A stretch of DNA of 64,000 bases, taken from positions 1 through 64,000 of the forward strand of contig NZ_AUBE01000028.1 in assembly GCF_000429085.1 (NCBI RefSeq), read 5' to 3'. How positions within the stretch are numbered: position 1 is the first letter of the stretch; each line of letters opens with the position of its first letter. The position numbers and the translations under genes were made by a program. Positions 8,062 to 16,300 of the stretch are shown here, piece by piece. The notes under the pieces were generated by a model that saw nothing but the letters and a program-made list of their open reading frames with translations, was not told where the DNA came from and did no database searches. Origin of the DNA: Streptomyces flavidovirens DSM 40150. Lineage in GTDB: Bacteria > Actinomycetota > Actinomycetes > Streptomycetales > Streptomycetaceae.

Positions 8062-11000
8062 GTGGCAAAGGTCCGGGTATACGAACTCGCCAAGGAGTTC
8101 GGTGTGGAGAGCAAGGTCGTCATGGCCAAGCTCCAAGAACTTGGTGAATTCGTCCGTTCGGCGTCCTCGACGATCGAGGCGCCGGTTGTACGCAAACTGA
8201 CTGACGCACTGCAGGGTCCCGGCGGCAACGCCGGCAAGACCGCAGCCAAGCCGGGCGCGCCGCGTAAGGCGACGCCCGCGAAGCCGTCCCCGGCTACCGC
8301 CTCGTCTGCGCCCTCCCCGGCACAGGCGGCCCGTCCGGGCGCCCCGAAGCCGGGCGCACCGGCCCCCAAGCCGGCCGCGGCCGAGACTCCGGCGGCCTCC
8401 GCGCCGTCCGGTGCCCCGCGTCCGGGTCCGAAGCCCGCACCGGCCAAGCCCGCCCCGGCGGCTCCGGTGCCCGCGGCGGAGTTCTCCGCGCCCGAGCCTG
8501 CCCAGCAGGCCCCCGCTGCCCCCGCGCAGCCCCAGCAGGCCCCGCGTCCCGCGGGTGCCACGCCCGGCCCGCGCCCTGCCCGTCCGGCTCCCGCCGGTCA
8601 GCGTGACGGTGGTCAGCGTGACGACCGCCGTGGTGGCGAGCGTCCCGCCCGCCCCGGTGGCCAGCAGGCCCCCCGTCCGGGAGGCGCCCGTCCCGCGGGT
8701 CCGCGTCCCGGAAACAACCCCTTCACCTCTGGTGGCTCCACCGGCATGGCGCGTCCGCAGACGCCCCGTCCGGGTGGCGCCCCGCGTCCCGGCGGTGCCG
8801 GTGCCCCCGGTGGCGCCCCCCGTCCCCAGGGTGCTCCCGGCGGCGCTCCGCGCCCGCAGGGTCAGGGTGGCGCACGTCCTTCCCCTGGTGGCATGCCCCG
8901 TCCGCAGGGCGGCGCCCCGCGACCGGGTGGTGCTCCGGGCGGTAACCGTCCGAACCCCGGCATGATGCCGCAGCGTCCCGCGGCCAGCCCCCGTCCCGGT
9001 GGCGGTCCTGGCGGCGGTGGCCGTGGCCCCGGCGGCCCCGGTGGCCGTCCGGCAGGCGGCGGCGGTCGTCCCGGTGGCGGCGGCTTCGCCGGCCGTCCGG
9101 CCGGTCCCGGCGGTGGCGGTGGCGGCTTCGCCGGCCGTCCCGGTGGTCCCGGTGGCGGTGGCGGTGCGGGCCGTCCCGGTGGTGGCGGCGGCTTCGGCGG
9201 TCGTCCCGGCTTCGGTGGACGTCCCGGCGGCCCGGGTGCCCGTGGTGGCACGCAGGGTGCGTTCGGCCGTCCCGGCGGTCCCGCGCGCCGCGGTCGTAAG
9301 TCGAAGCGGCAGAGGCGCCAGGAGTACGAGGCCATGCAGGCCCCGTCGGTAGGCGGCGTCATGCTGCCTCGCGGCAACGGACAGACCGTCCGCCTGTCGC
9401 GCGGTGCCTCGCTCACCGACTTCGCCGAGAAGATCAACGCCAACCCGGCGTCGCTCGTCGGCGTGATGATGAACCTCGGCGAGATGGTCACTGCCACGCA
9501 GTCCGTCTCCGACGAGACGCTCAAGCTCCTCGCTGAAGAGATGAACTTCATCCTGGAGATCGTCAGCCCGGAGGAGGAGGACCGCGAGCTTCTCGAGTCC
9601 TTCTCCATCGAGTTCGGCGAGGACGAGGGCGGCGAGGACATGCTCGTCTCCCGTCCGCCGGTCGTGACCGTCATGGGTCACGTCGACCACGGTAAGACCC
9701 GACTGCTGGACGCTATCCGCAAGACGAACGTCGTCGCGGGCGAGGCCGGCGGTATTACGCAGCACATCGGTGCGTACCAGGTCGCCACCGAGGTCAACGG
9801 TGAAGAGCGCGCCATCACCTTCATCGACACCCCCGGTCACGAGGCGTTCACCGCCATGCGTGCCCGTGGTGCGAAGTCCACCGACATCGCGATCCTCGTG
9901 GTCGCGGCGAACGACGGTGTGATGCCGCAGACGATCGAGGCGCTGAACCACGCCAAGGCGGCCAACGTGCCGATCGTGGTCGCGGTCAACAAGATCGACG
10001 TCGAGGGTGCCGACCCGACCAAGGTGCGCGGTCAGCTCACCGAGTTCGGTCTGGTGGCCGAGGAGTACGGCGGCGACACGATGTTCGTCGACATCTCCGC
10101 GCGCCAGGGTCTCAACATCGAGCAGCTGCTCGAAGCCGTGATCCTCACCGCCGACGCGTCGCTCGACCTCCGGGCGAACGCCGAGATGGACGCGCAGGGC
10201 ATCGCCATCGAGGCCCACCTCGACAAGGGCCGCGGCGCCGTCGCCACCGTGCTCGTCCAGCGCGGAACGCTCCGCGTCGGTGACACGATGGTCGCCGGTG
10301 ACGCCTACGGCCGAGTCCGCGCCATGCTCGACGACAACGGCAACAACGTCGAGGAAGCGGGTCCGTCGACCCCCGTCCTGGTCCTGGGTCTCACGAACGT
10401 CCCCGGCGCCGGCGACAACTTCCTGGTCGTCGACGAGGACCGTACGGCCCGCCAGATCGCCGAGAAGCGTGCTGCGCGTGAGCGCAACGCCGCCTTCGCC
10501 AAGCGCACCCGCCGGGTGTCCCTCGAGGACCTCGACAAGGTGCTCAAGGCCGGTCTGGTCCAGGACCTCAACATCATCATCAAGGGCGACGCGTCCGGTT
10601 CGGTGGAGGCTCTCGAGTCCTCGCTGCTCCAGCTCGACGTCGGTGAAGAGGTTGAGATCCGGGTCCTGCACCGCGGTGTGGGTGCGGTCACCGAGTCCGA
10701 CATCGACCTGGCGATGGGCTCCGACGCCATCGTCATCGGCTTCAACGTCCGAGCTGCCGGCCGCGCCGCGCAGATGGCGGACCGCGAGGGCGTCGACGTC
10801 CGGTACTACTCGGTCATCTACCAGGCGATCGAAGAGATCGAAGCGGCCCTCAAGGGCATGCTCAAGCCGGAGTACGAAGAGGTCGAGCTCGGTACGGCGG
10901 AGATCCGCGAGATCTTCCGCTCGTCCAAGCTGGGCAACATCGCCGGTGTTCTCGTCCGCTCCGGAGAGGTCAAGCGCAACACCAAGGCGCGCCTCATCCG

Positions 11001-11175
11001 CGACGGCAAGGTCATTGCCGAGGACCTCAACATCCAGGGTCTGCGCCGCTTCAAGGACGACGTCACCGAGATCCGCGAAGGCTTCGAGGGCGGTATCAAC
11101 CTCGGAAACTTCAACGACATCAAGGTCGACGACGTCATCGCGACGTACGAGATGCGCGAGAAGCCGCGCGGCTGA
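8062..11175 (+). CDS. infB: Translation initiation factor IF-2
   Basis: A 1037-residue GTPase that places initiator fMet-tRNA on the 30S subunit. An IF2N domain lies at the N-terminus (VRVYELAKEFGVESKVVMAKLQELG). It is followed by a long Pro/Gly/Ala/Arg-rich low-complexity linker (about residues 55-415), a second IF2N-like domain, the G domain (G1 GHVDHGKT near residue 540, G3 DTPGHEAF, G4 NKID) and domains II-IV. The length and the glycine-rich linker are normal for Streptomyces. The start is GTG 8062 with AAAGGAG upstream. Synonymous G/C repeats in the linker give long false ORFs on the other strand. Confidence 0.98.
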   Translation: MAKVRVYELAKEFGVESKVVMAKLQELGEFVRSASSTIEAPVVRKLTDALQGPGGNAGKTAAKPGAPRKATPAKPSPATASSAPSPAQAARPGAPKPGAPAPKPAAAETPAASAPSGAPRPGPKPAPAKPAPAAPVPAAEFSAPEPAQQAPAAPAQPQQAPRPAGATPGPRPARPAPAGQRDGGQRDDRRGGERPARPGGQQAPRPGGARPAGPRPGNNPFTSGGSTGMARPQTPRPGGAPRPGGAGAPGGAPRPQGAPGGAPRPQGQGGARPSPGGMPRPQGGAPRPGGAPGGNRPNPGMMPQRPAASPRPGGGPGGGGRGPGGPGGRPAGGGGRPGGGGFAGRPAGPGGGGGGFAGRPGGPGGGGGAGRPGGGGGFGGRPGFGGRPGGPGARGGTQGAFGRPGGPARRGRKSKRQRRQEYEAMQAPSVGGVMLPRGNGQTVRLSRGASLTDFAEKINANPASLVGVMMNLGEMVTATQSVSDETLKLLAEEMNFILEIVSPEEEDRELLESFSIEFGEDEGGEDMLVSRPPVVTVMGHVDHGKTRLLDAIRKTNVVAGEAGGITQHIGAYQVATEVNGEERAITFIDTPGHEAFTAMRARGAKSTDIAILVVAANDGVMPQTIEALNHAKAANVPIVVAVNKIDVEGADPTKVRGQLTEFGLVAEEYGGDTMFVDISARQGLNIEQLLEAVILTADASLDLRANAEMDAQGIAIEAHLDKGRGAVATVLVQRGTLRVGDTMVAGDAYGRVRAMLDDNGNNVEEAGPSTPVLVLGLTNVPGAGDNFLVVDEDRTARQIAEKRAARERNAAFAKRTRRVSLEDLDKVLKAGLVQDLNIIIKGDASGSVEALESSLLQLDVGEEVEIRVLHRGVGAVTESDIDLAMGSDAIVIGFNVRAAGRAAQMADREGVDVRYYSVIYQAIEEIEAALKGMLKPEYEEVELGTAEIREIFRSSKLGNIAGVLVRSGEVKRNTKARLIRDGKVIAEDLNIQGLRRFKDDVTEIREGFEGGINLGNFNDIKVDDVIATYEMREKPRG

Positions 11176-11205
11176 GCCGTGTAGCTGATCCGTACAACGA
11201 CAGTC

Positions 11206-11244
11206 GGGGCCGCTCGGCGGAGATTATTTCCGTCGAGCGGCCCC
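11206..11244. terminator. Hairpin after infB
   Basis: An 11-bp perfect outer stem (GGGGCCGCTCG with its complement) encloses an inner CGGA/TCCG stem and an AT-rich loop. It lies 30 bases after the infB stop and separates infB from the DUF503-rbfA-truB group; termination may be partial. Confidence 0.7.
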
Positions 11245-11328
11245 GGCCGTTGCGTGTACGGTTCTTGTGTCCCTGCCAAGTCGTTGGCAGGGCACGACCC
11301 CGAACCGGCGGGACATCCGGACACACAC

Positions 11329-11622
11329 ATGTATGTGGGGACACTGTCCTTCGACCTGCTCCTCGGCGACGTACGGTCGCTGAAGGAGAAGCGCTCTGTA
11401 GTACGCCCGATCGTCGCCGAACTCCAGCGCAAGTTCGCGGTGAGCGTCGCCGAAGTCGGCGACCAGGATGTCTATCGCAGGGTCGAGATCGGCCTGGCGG
11501 TGGTATCAGGGGACACGGGGCACCTCACGGAAGTACTGGACCGGTGCGAGCGCATGGTCGCCGCCCGGCCCGAGGTGGAGCTGCTGTCGGTACGACGGCG
11601 GCTGCACGGTGACGAAGACTGA
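11329..11622 (+). CDS. DUF503 family protein (YlxP-like)
   Basis: A 97-residue protein matching the DUF503 family: MYVGTLSFDLLLGDVRSLKEKRSVVRPIVAELQRKF, then VSVAEVGDQDVYRRVEIGLAVVSGD. The family is nearly always encoded between infB and rbfA; a ribosome-related role is suspected but not established. I start at ATG 11329, where the conserved first strand begins. An in-frame extension to 11254 exists but falls in presumed leader sequence. No strong Shine-Dalgarno is seen. rbfA follows 33 bases later. Confidence 0.88.
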   Translation: MYVGTLSFDLLLGDVRSLKEKRSVVRPIVAELQRKFAVSVAEVGDQDVYRRVEIGLAVVSGDTGHLTEVLDRCERMVAARPEVELLSVRRRLHGDED

Positions 11623-11655
11623 AGTTCAGCAGAAGCAGAAAGAGGAGAAGGACCG

Positions 11656-12153
11656 GTGACCGACAAAGCGCGGGCCCGCAAGCTGGCCGATCGCATCCAG
11701 GTCGTGGTCGCGGAGACCCTGGACCGGCGAATCAAGGATCCGCGACTGGGGTTCGTGACCATCACGGACGCCCGTGTCACCGGTGACCTCCGGGAGGCCA
11801 CGGTCTTCTACACGGTCTACGGCGACGACGAAGCGCGCGCCGCCTCGGCCGCCGCCCTGGAGAGCGCCAAGGGTGTCCTGCGTTCCGAGGTCGGCCGGCA
11901 GACCGGCGTGCGGCACACGCCGTCGCTGGCCTTCGTCGCCGACGCGCTCCCGGACAACGCGCGCACGATCGAGGACCTCCTCGACAAGGCGCGCGCCAAG
12001 GACGCCGAGGTGCGCCAGGTGTCGACGGGCAAGACGTACGCCGGCGAGGCCGACCCGTACCGCAAGCCCGAGGACGACGACGAGGCCGAAGCCGCCGAAG
12101 CCGAAGCCGAAGCCGAAGCCGAAGCCGAGGACAAGGGCGAAACCGCGGAATGA
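11656..12153 (+). CDS. rbfA: Ribosome-binding factor A
   Basis: A 165-residue RbfA, a KH-type factor for late 30S maturation and cold adaptation. The N-terminal ARKLADRIQVVVAETLDRRIKDPRLGFVTITDARVTGDL and the central RSEVGRQTGVRHTPSLAF motif are diagnostic. The C-terminal tail is an acidic Ala-Glu repeat (AEAEAEAEAEAE) encoded by a GCCGAA hexanucleotide array around 12087-12128, so tail length is likely to vary between strains. The start is GTG 11656 with AGAGGAGAAGG upstream. The stop overlaps the truB start (ATGA). Confidence 0.95.
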   Translation: MTDKARARKLADRIQVVVAETLDRRIKDPRLGFVTITDARVTGDLREATVFYTVYGDDEARAASAAALESAKGVLRSEVGRQTGVRHTPSLAFVADALPDNARTIEDLLDKARAKDAEVRQVSTGKTYAGEADPYRKPEDDDEAEAAEAEAEAEAEAEDKGETAE

Positions 12154-13052
12154 ACAAGCGCACCACCACGACGCCGGACGGCCTTGTCATTGTCGACAAG
12201 CCGTCCGGCTTCACTTCGCACGACGTCGTGGCCAAGATGCGCGGGATCGCCAAGACCCGCCGCGTCGGGCACGCGGGCACCCTCGACCCCATGGCGACGG
12301 GCGTCCTCGTCCTCGGTGTGGAGAAGGCCACGAAGCTCCTCGGCCATCTCGCCCTGACCGAGAAGGAGTACCTCGGTACGATCCGGCTCGGCCAGACCAC
12401 GGTCACCGACGACGCGGAGGGCGAGATCACCTCGACCGTCGACGCCTCGGGCGTGACCAGGGAAGGCATCGACGCGGGCGTCGCCGAGCTGACCGGCGCC
12501 ATCATGCAGGTGCCGTCCAAGGTCAGCGCCATCAAGATCGACGGCAAGCGGTCGTACTCGCGGGTGCGCGAGGGCGAGGAGTTCGAGATCCCGGCCAGGC
12601 CGGTGACCGTCTCGTCCTTCCAGGTGTACGACGTACGCCCGGCGGTGGCCGAGGACGGGACGCCCGTCGTCGACCTCGTCGTCTCCGTCGTCTGCTCCTC
12701 CGGTACGTACATCCGCGCCCTCGCCCGTGACCTCGGCGCGGGCCTCGGCGTCGGCGGTCACCTGACCGCGCTGCGCCGCACGCGGGTCGGCCCGTACGGG
12801 CTCGACGCGGCGAAGACGCTGGAGCAGCTCCAGGAAGAGCTCACCGTCATGCCGATCGCCGAGGCGGCCGCGGCCGCGTTCGCGCGGTGGGACGTGGACG
12901 AGCGGCGCGCGGGCCTGGTGACCCACGGCGTACGGCTCGACATGCCGGCGTACGACACCAGCCCGGTCGCGGTCTTCGGGCCCGAGGGACGGTTCCTGGC
13001 GCTGGTCGAGGAGAGCCGGGGCAAGGCGAAGAGTCTCGCCGTATTCGGCTGA
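12150..13052 (+). CDS. truB: tRNA pseudouridine(55) synthase TruB
   Basis: A 300-residue enzyme that makes pseudouridine-55 in the T loop of tRNAs. The catalytic motif is visible as VGHAGTLDPMATGVLVLGVEKATKLLGHL, with catalytic Asp in GTLDPMA; KEYLGTIRLG and GTYIRALARDLG are also family-conserved. A PUA-like C-terminal domain follows. ATGA overlap with rbfA indicates coupling. The last codons and stop are part of a 24-bp tandem duplication, and a terminator hairpin follows. Confidence 0.96.
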   Translation: MNKRTTTTPDGLVIVDKPSGFTSHDVVAKMRGIAKTRRVGHAGTLDPMATGVLVLGVEKATKLLGHLALTEKEYLGTIRLGQTTVTDDAEGEITSTVDASGVTREGIDAGVAELTGAIMQVPSKVSAIKIDGKRSYSRVREGEEFEIPARPVTVSSFQVYDVRPAVAEDGTPVVDLVVSVVCSSGTYIRALARDLGAGLGVGGHLTALRRTRVGPYGLDAAKTLEQLQEELTVMPIAEAAAAAFARWDVDERRAGLVTHGVRLDMPAYDTSPVAVFGPEGRFLALVEESRGKAKSLAVFG

Positions 13053-13086
13053 GGCCTGCCGGTGGTATTCGGCTGAGGCATGCCGG
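13041..13086 (+). repeat. 24-bp tandem duplication spanning the truB stop
   Basis: GTATTCGGCTGAGGCCTGCC (13041-13060) is repeated 24 bases later with one change. The period is a multiple of three, so the second copy repeats the in-frame TGA. This points to a recent local duplication with no effect on TruB. Confidence 0.75.
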
Positions 13087-13105
13087 GGAGTGGCCGGCCC
13101 CCCAT

Positions 13106-13141
13106 CGTGGAGCGGGCAGCCCGTCGACTGTCCGCTCCACG
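13106..13141. terminator. Terminator hairpin after truB
   Basis: A 14-bp stem (CGTGGAGCGGGCAG against CTGTCCGCTCCACG, one G:U pair) with an 8-base loop. It ends the infB/rbfA/truB transcription unit before the large gene at 13311. Confidence 0.75.
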
Positions 13142-13253
13142 ATCCCCCTCCGGAAGTCTCTCCAGTCCGCACCGCCGATTCACCCCTTTGGGCGGGCGCT
13201 CGGAGTGACTGACGGGTGCACTGGGGGGCGCTTTCGCCGTGCGTCCTTCTCCT

Positions 13254-13286
13254 GGTGATCACCGCGGACCTACCGTCGGTGATCAC
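13254..13286. promoter_or_regulatory. Two GTGATCAC palindromes, candidate operator pair
   Basis: GGTGATCACC (13254-13263) and GTGATCAC (13279-13286) lie with centres 24 bp apart, 25-57 bases upstream of the ATG at 13311. The same core forms the 18-bp palindrome at 5921. They could be binding sites for one regulator; no family can be named. Confidence 0.4.
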
Positions 13287-13310
13287 GGGGCACGGCGGGG
13301 AGGTTCGGCG

Positions 13311-16300
13311 ATGGCGGTACCGGAGACGGCGTTGCCCGCGTCGCCCTCCGTCACGCTGGTGCGGATCTGCGATCCGGCGGGGCGCCCGCGCGGGACCGGG
13401 TTCGTCGCCGACGACCGGGGCACCGTCGTCACCAGCCACGAGGCGGTCGACGGCCTGACCCGGGTCGTCCTGCACGCGCCGGGCGAGCCCGGTGGAGCCG
13501 GCGAGCGGACCTGTCTCGCCGAGGCCGACGCGATCATTCCGCTGCCGGAGACGGATCTGGCGCTCGTACGGACCGAAGGGCTCGGCGTACGGCCCGTACC
13601 GGTCGCGGTGCGGGACCGGATCGAGACGGGCACGTACGTACGGCTGGCGGCCGGGGGCTGGCGGGAAGCGCGGATCCTCAGGCCGGTCACGGTCACCTAC
13701 ACGGCGACCGACCGCTTCCATCTCATCGACCACGCGGTGGAGTTGGCGATGGGGACGGCTGGCAGCGACGCGCTGCGCCTCGGCGGCCCGGCGGCGGGGG
13801 CGCCGGTCCTGGACGCGGAGACGGGGGCGGTGCTGGCCGTGCTGGGCACCGGGCTGTGCGCGGAGCGGCGGGCGGCGGGGTTCGCCGTACCACTGCGGGC
13901 GGCGGCAGCGGCATGGCCCGATGGGCCGCTGGCGGAGCTGCTGCGGCGGAACGCGGCGACGGTGCCGGGCTTCGGGCCGGACTTGAACCTCGCGGGCGCC
14001 TTGCAGCTGACGGCGACGTCGGCCGGGCCGGGGCCGGGCCGGTGGCAGGGCCCGGTGGAACGGGCGGAGACGGCAGGGGAGTTCACAGCTTTTTTGGCGT
14101 CCTCGGCGTCCTCGGCGTACTCGGTGTCGGCCGGCGCGCTGGTGTTCGCTCTGGTCGGGGACCCCGGAACCGGGCGTACGACGGAACTCGCCGCGCTGGC
14201 CGAACGGTGTGCCCAGGGCCCGGAGCCGGCCCCGACGCTTTGGCTGCGCGGCGCGGACCTGCGGGCCGGTGACACCTCGGTCGCGGACGCGGTGGCACGG
14301 GCGCTGCGGCAGGCGGGGCGGATCGTCGGCGCTTCGGGGGAGCGGAGCGGCGATCCGGGGGCGGCCACACCGGAGCGGGTGGCGCGGCTGGCGCGCGACG
14401 CGGGCCGGCCGCTGCTCGTACTGCTGGACGCTCCGGAGGAAATGCCACGCGCACTGGCTCAACGGCTGCCCGACTGGACCGCGGGGACGGCGAGCTGGCT
14501 GCGCGGAGCCGGGGCGCGGCTGGCCGTGGCGTGCCGGGCCGAGTACTGGGAGCAGGCGGGGCCGCTGTACCCGGAGGGCGCACTGCACCGGCCGACGCGG
14601 CTCTGGACCGGGTCTTGGGCCGAGCCTTGGGCCGGGCCTTGGGACGGGCTGCCCGCGGCCGTACGGATCGGGGACCTGACCGAGGCCGAGGCGGCACACG
14701 CCCGCGAGCGGTACGGCATCCCGGAGGGGACACTCGCGGACGCCTCCGACGCCCGGCATCCGCTGACCTTGCGGCTGCTGGCGGAGGTACGGGAGGCGCT
14801 GCCGGGGGATGTACCCGGACACCCTTCGCGCGAGGACGTGTTCTCCGCGTACGTGGACCTGAAGTGCCTGCGCATCGCGGCGCGGCTGGCGGCGGCGGCC
14901 CGGCCGACGCCGCGGGGCACGGCGGTGCGGCGGCTCGCCGCGAGGGTCTCGGGGCAGGTGCACGAGGCGGCGCGGCGCTGTCTTGGCTCTGGGCGGGGCG
15001 AACTGGACCGCGCGTCCTTCGAAGCGATCTTCCCGTGGCGTACGGGGTGGGCGTCGGCGGTATTGACGGAGGGGCTGCTGGTGCCGGCCGGGTCCGGGTA
15101 CCGGTTCGCCCACGAGGAGCTCGCGGACTGGCTCCAGGCCATACACCTGGACGTCGACACGGCGCTGCACACCCTGGTCCACGAGGTGCGGGAGGCACAG
15201 GAGGCGCAGGAGGCCCGCGAGGCGCAGCAGGCTGGCGGGACGCGCGAAGCTCGGGCCTCCGAACGGGCGGACTCGCCGCTCCGCCCGCCGGGGCCCGCCG
15301 CGCCCGTGTCGTTCCCGTGCGGTGCGCATGCGGACGCGGACTATGAGGCGCAGCAGGCCGGCGGGACGCGCGAAGCTCGGGCCTCCGAACGGGCGGACTT
15401 CCCGTTCCGTCCGCCGGGGCCCGCCGCGCCCGTGTCGTTCCCGTGCGGTGCGCATGCGGACGCGGACTATGAGGCGCAGCAGGCCGGCGGGACGCGCGAA
15501 GCTCGGGCCTCCGAACCGGCGGACTCCCTGCTCCATCCGCCGGGGGCCGCCGCGCCCGTGTCGTCCCCGCGCGGTGCGCACGCCGGGGCCGCCGACTGGC
15601 AGGCGGACGAGGGGGTGGGCGAGGCGGGCGGGCAGGTGTCGGCCGTGGCCGGGGGGCACGGTGCTGGGTGCTGGCCGTCGGCGACGGCGCCGGTGCCGCC
15701 TCATCGCATCGGGACGGTGGTGCAGGCGCTGCTGCGCCTGGGCCGTGTGCACGGTCCGCCCGCGCTGTCCCGCCGGCTGATGGACCTGGTGCACGCGCTG
15801 GACTCTTCCCCGCACCCTCCGGGGGCGGAGAGCCCCTACGCGCCGCCGGGGCGCGTACAGCACGGGCGGGCGGGCGGCGTAACCGAAGGGGGGTCGGCGG
15901 CTCCGTGCGGGAGCGGGTGGTGGTGGGGCAGTCGGTTGCTGCGGGAGGTGTTGCTGCGGGTGGGGGACGCCGGGGGATACCTGGGCGTGCTGCGTGCGCT
16001 GGCCGACAGCATCAGCCGGCGGTCGGTACGGGAAGGCGGCCCTCAAGGCCTCGGCGGGCTCGCGGAGTTCGGGCCCTGGTTCTGGGAGCGGGTACGCCTC
16101 GCGGAGGCGGAGCGGATCGACCTGCTGCGGCGGCTCCTGCCCGCCGACGGAGCGCCGGAGAGCGGGCACGTACCGCCGCACGGCCGGTACCTCGACGCCG
16201 TGGCGCGCAGGCTGGAAGCCGCGCCACAGGCCGTGCAGCCCATGCTCTGCCACTGGTTCGACGACGGGCGGCCGCTGCCCGCCGCCGACGACGCCGAGGT

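Noticed and set aside
7624..10671. A 1015-codon minus-strand frame opposite ylxR and infB with TGTAGT-like repeats
   Set aside because: It mirrors the low-complexity IF-2 linker; the plus-strand protein is certain.
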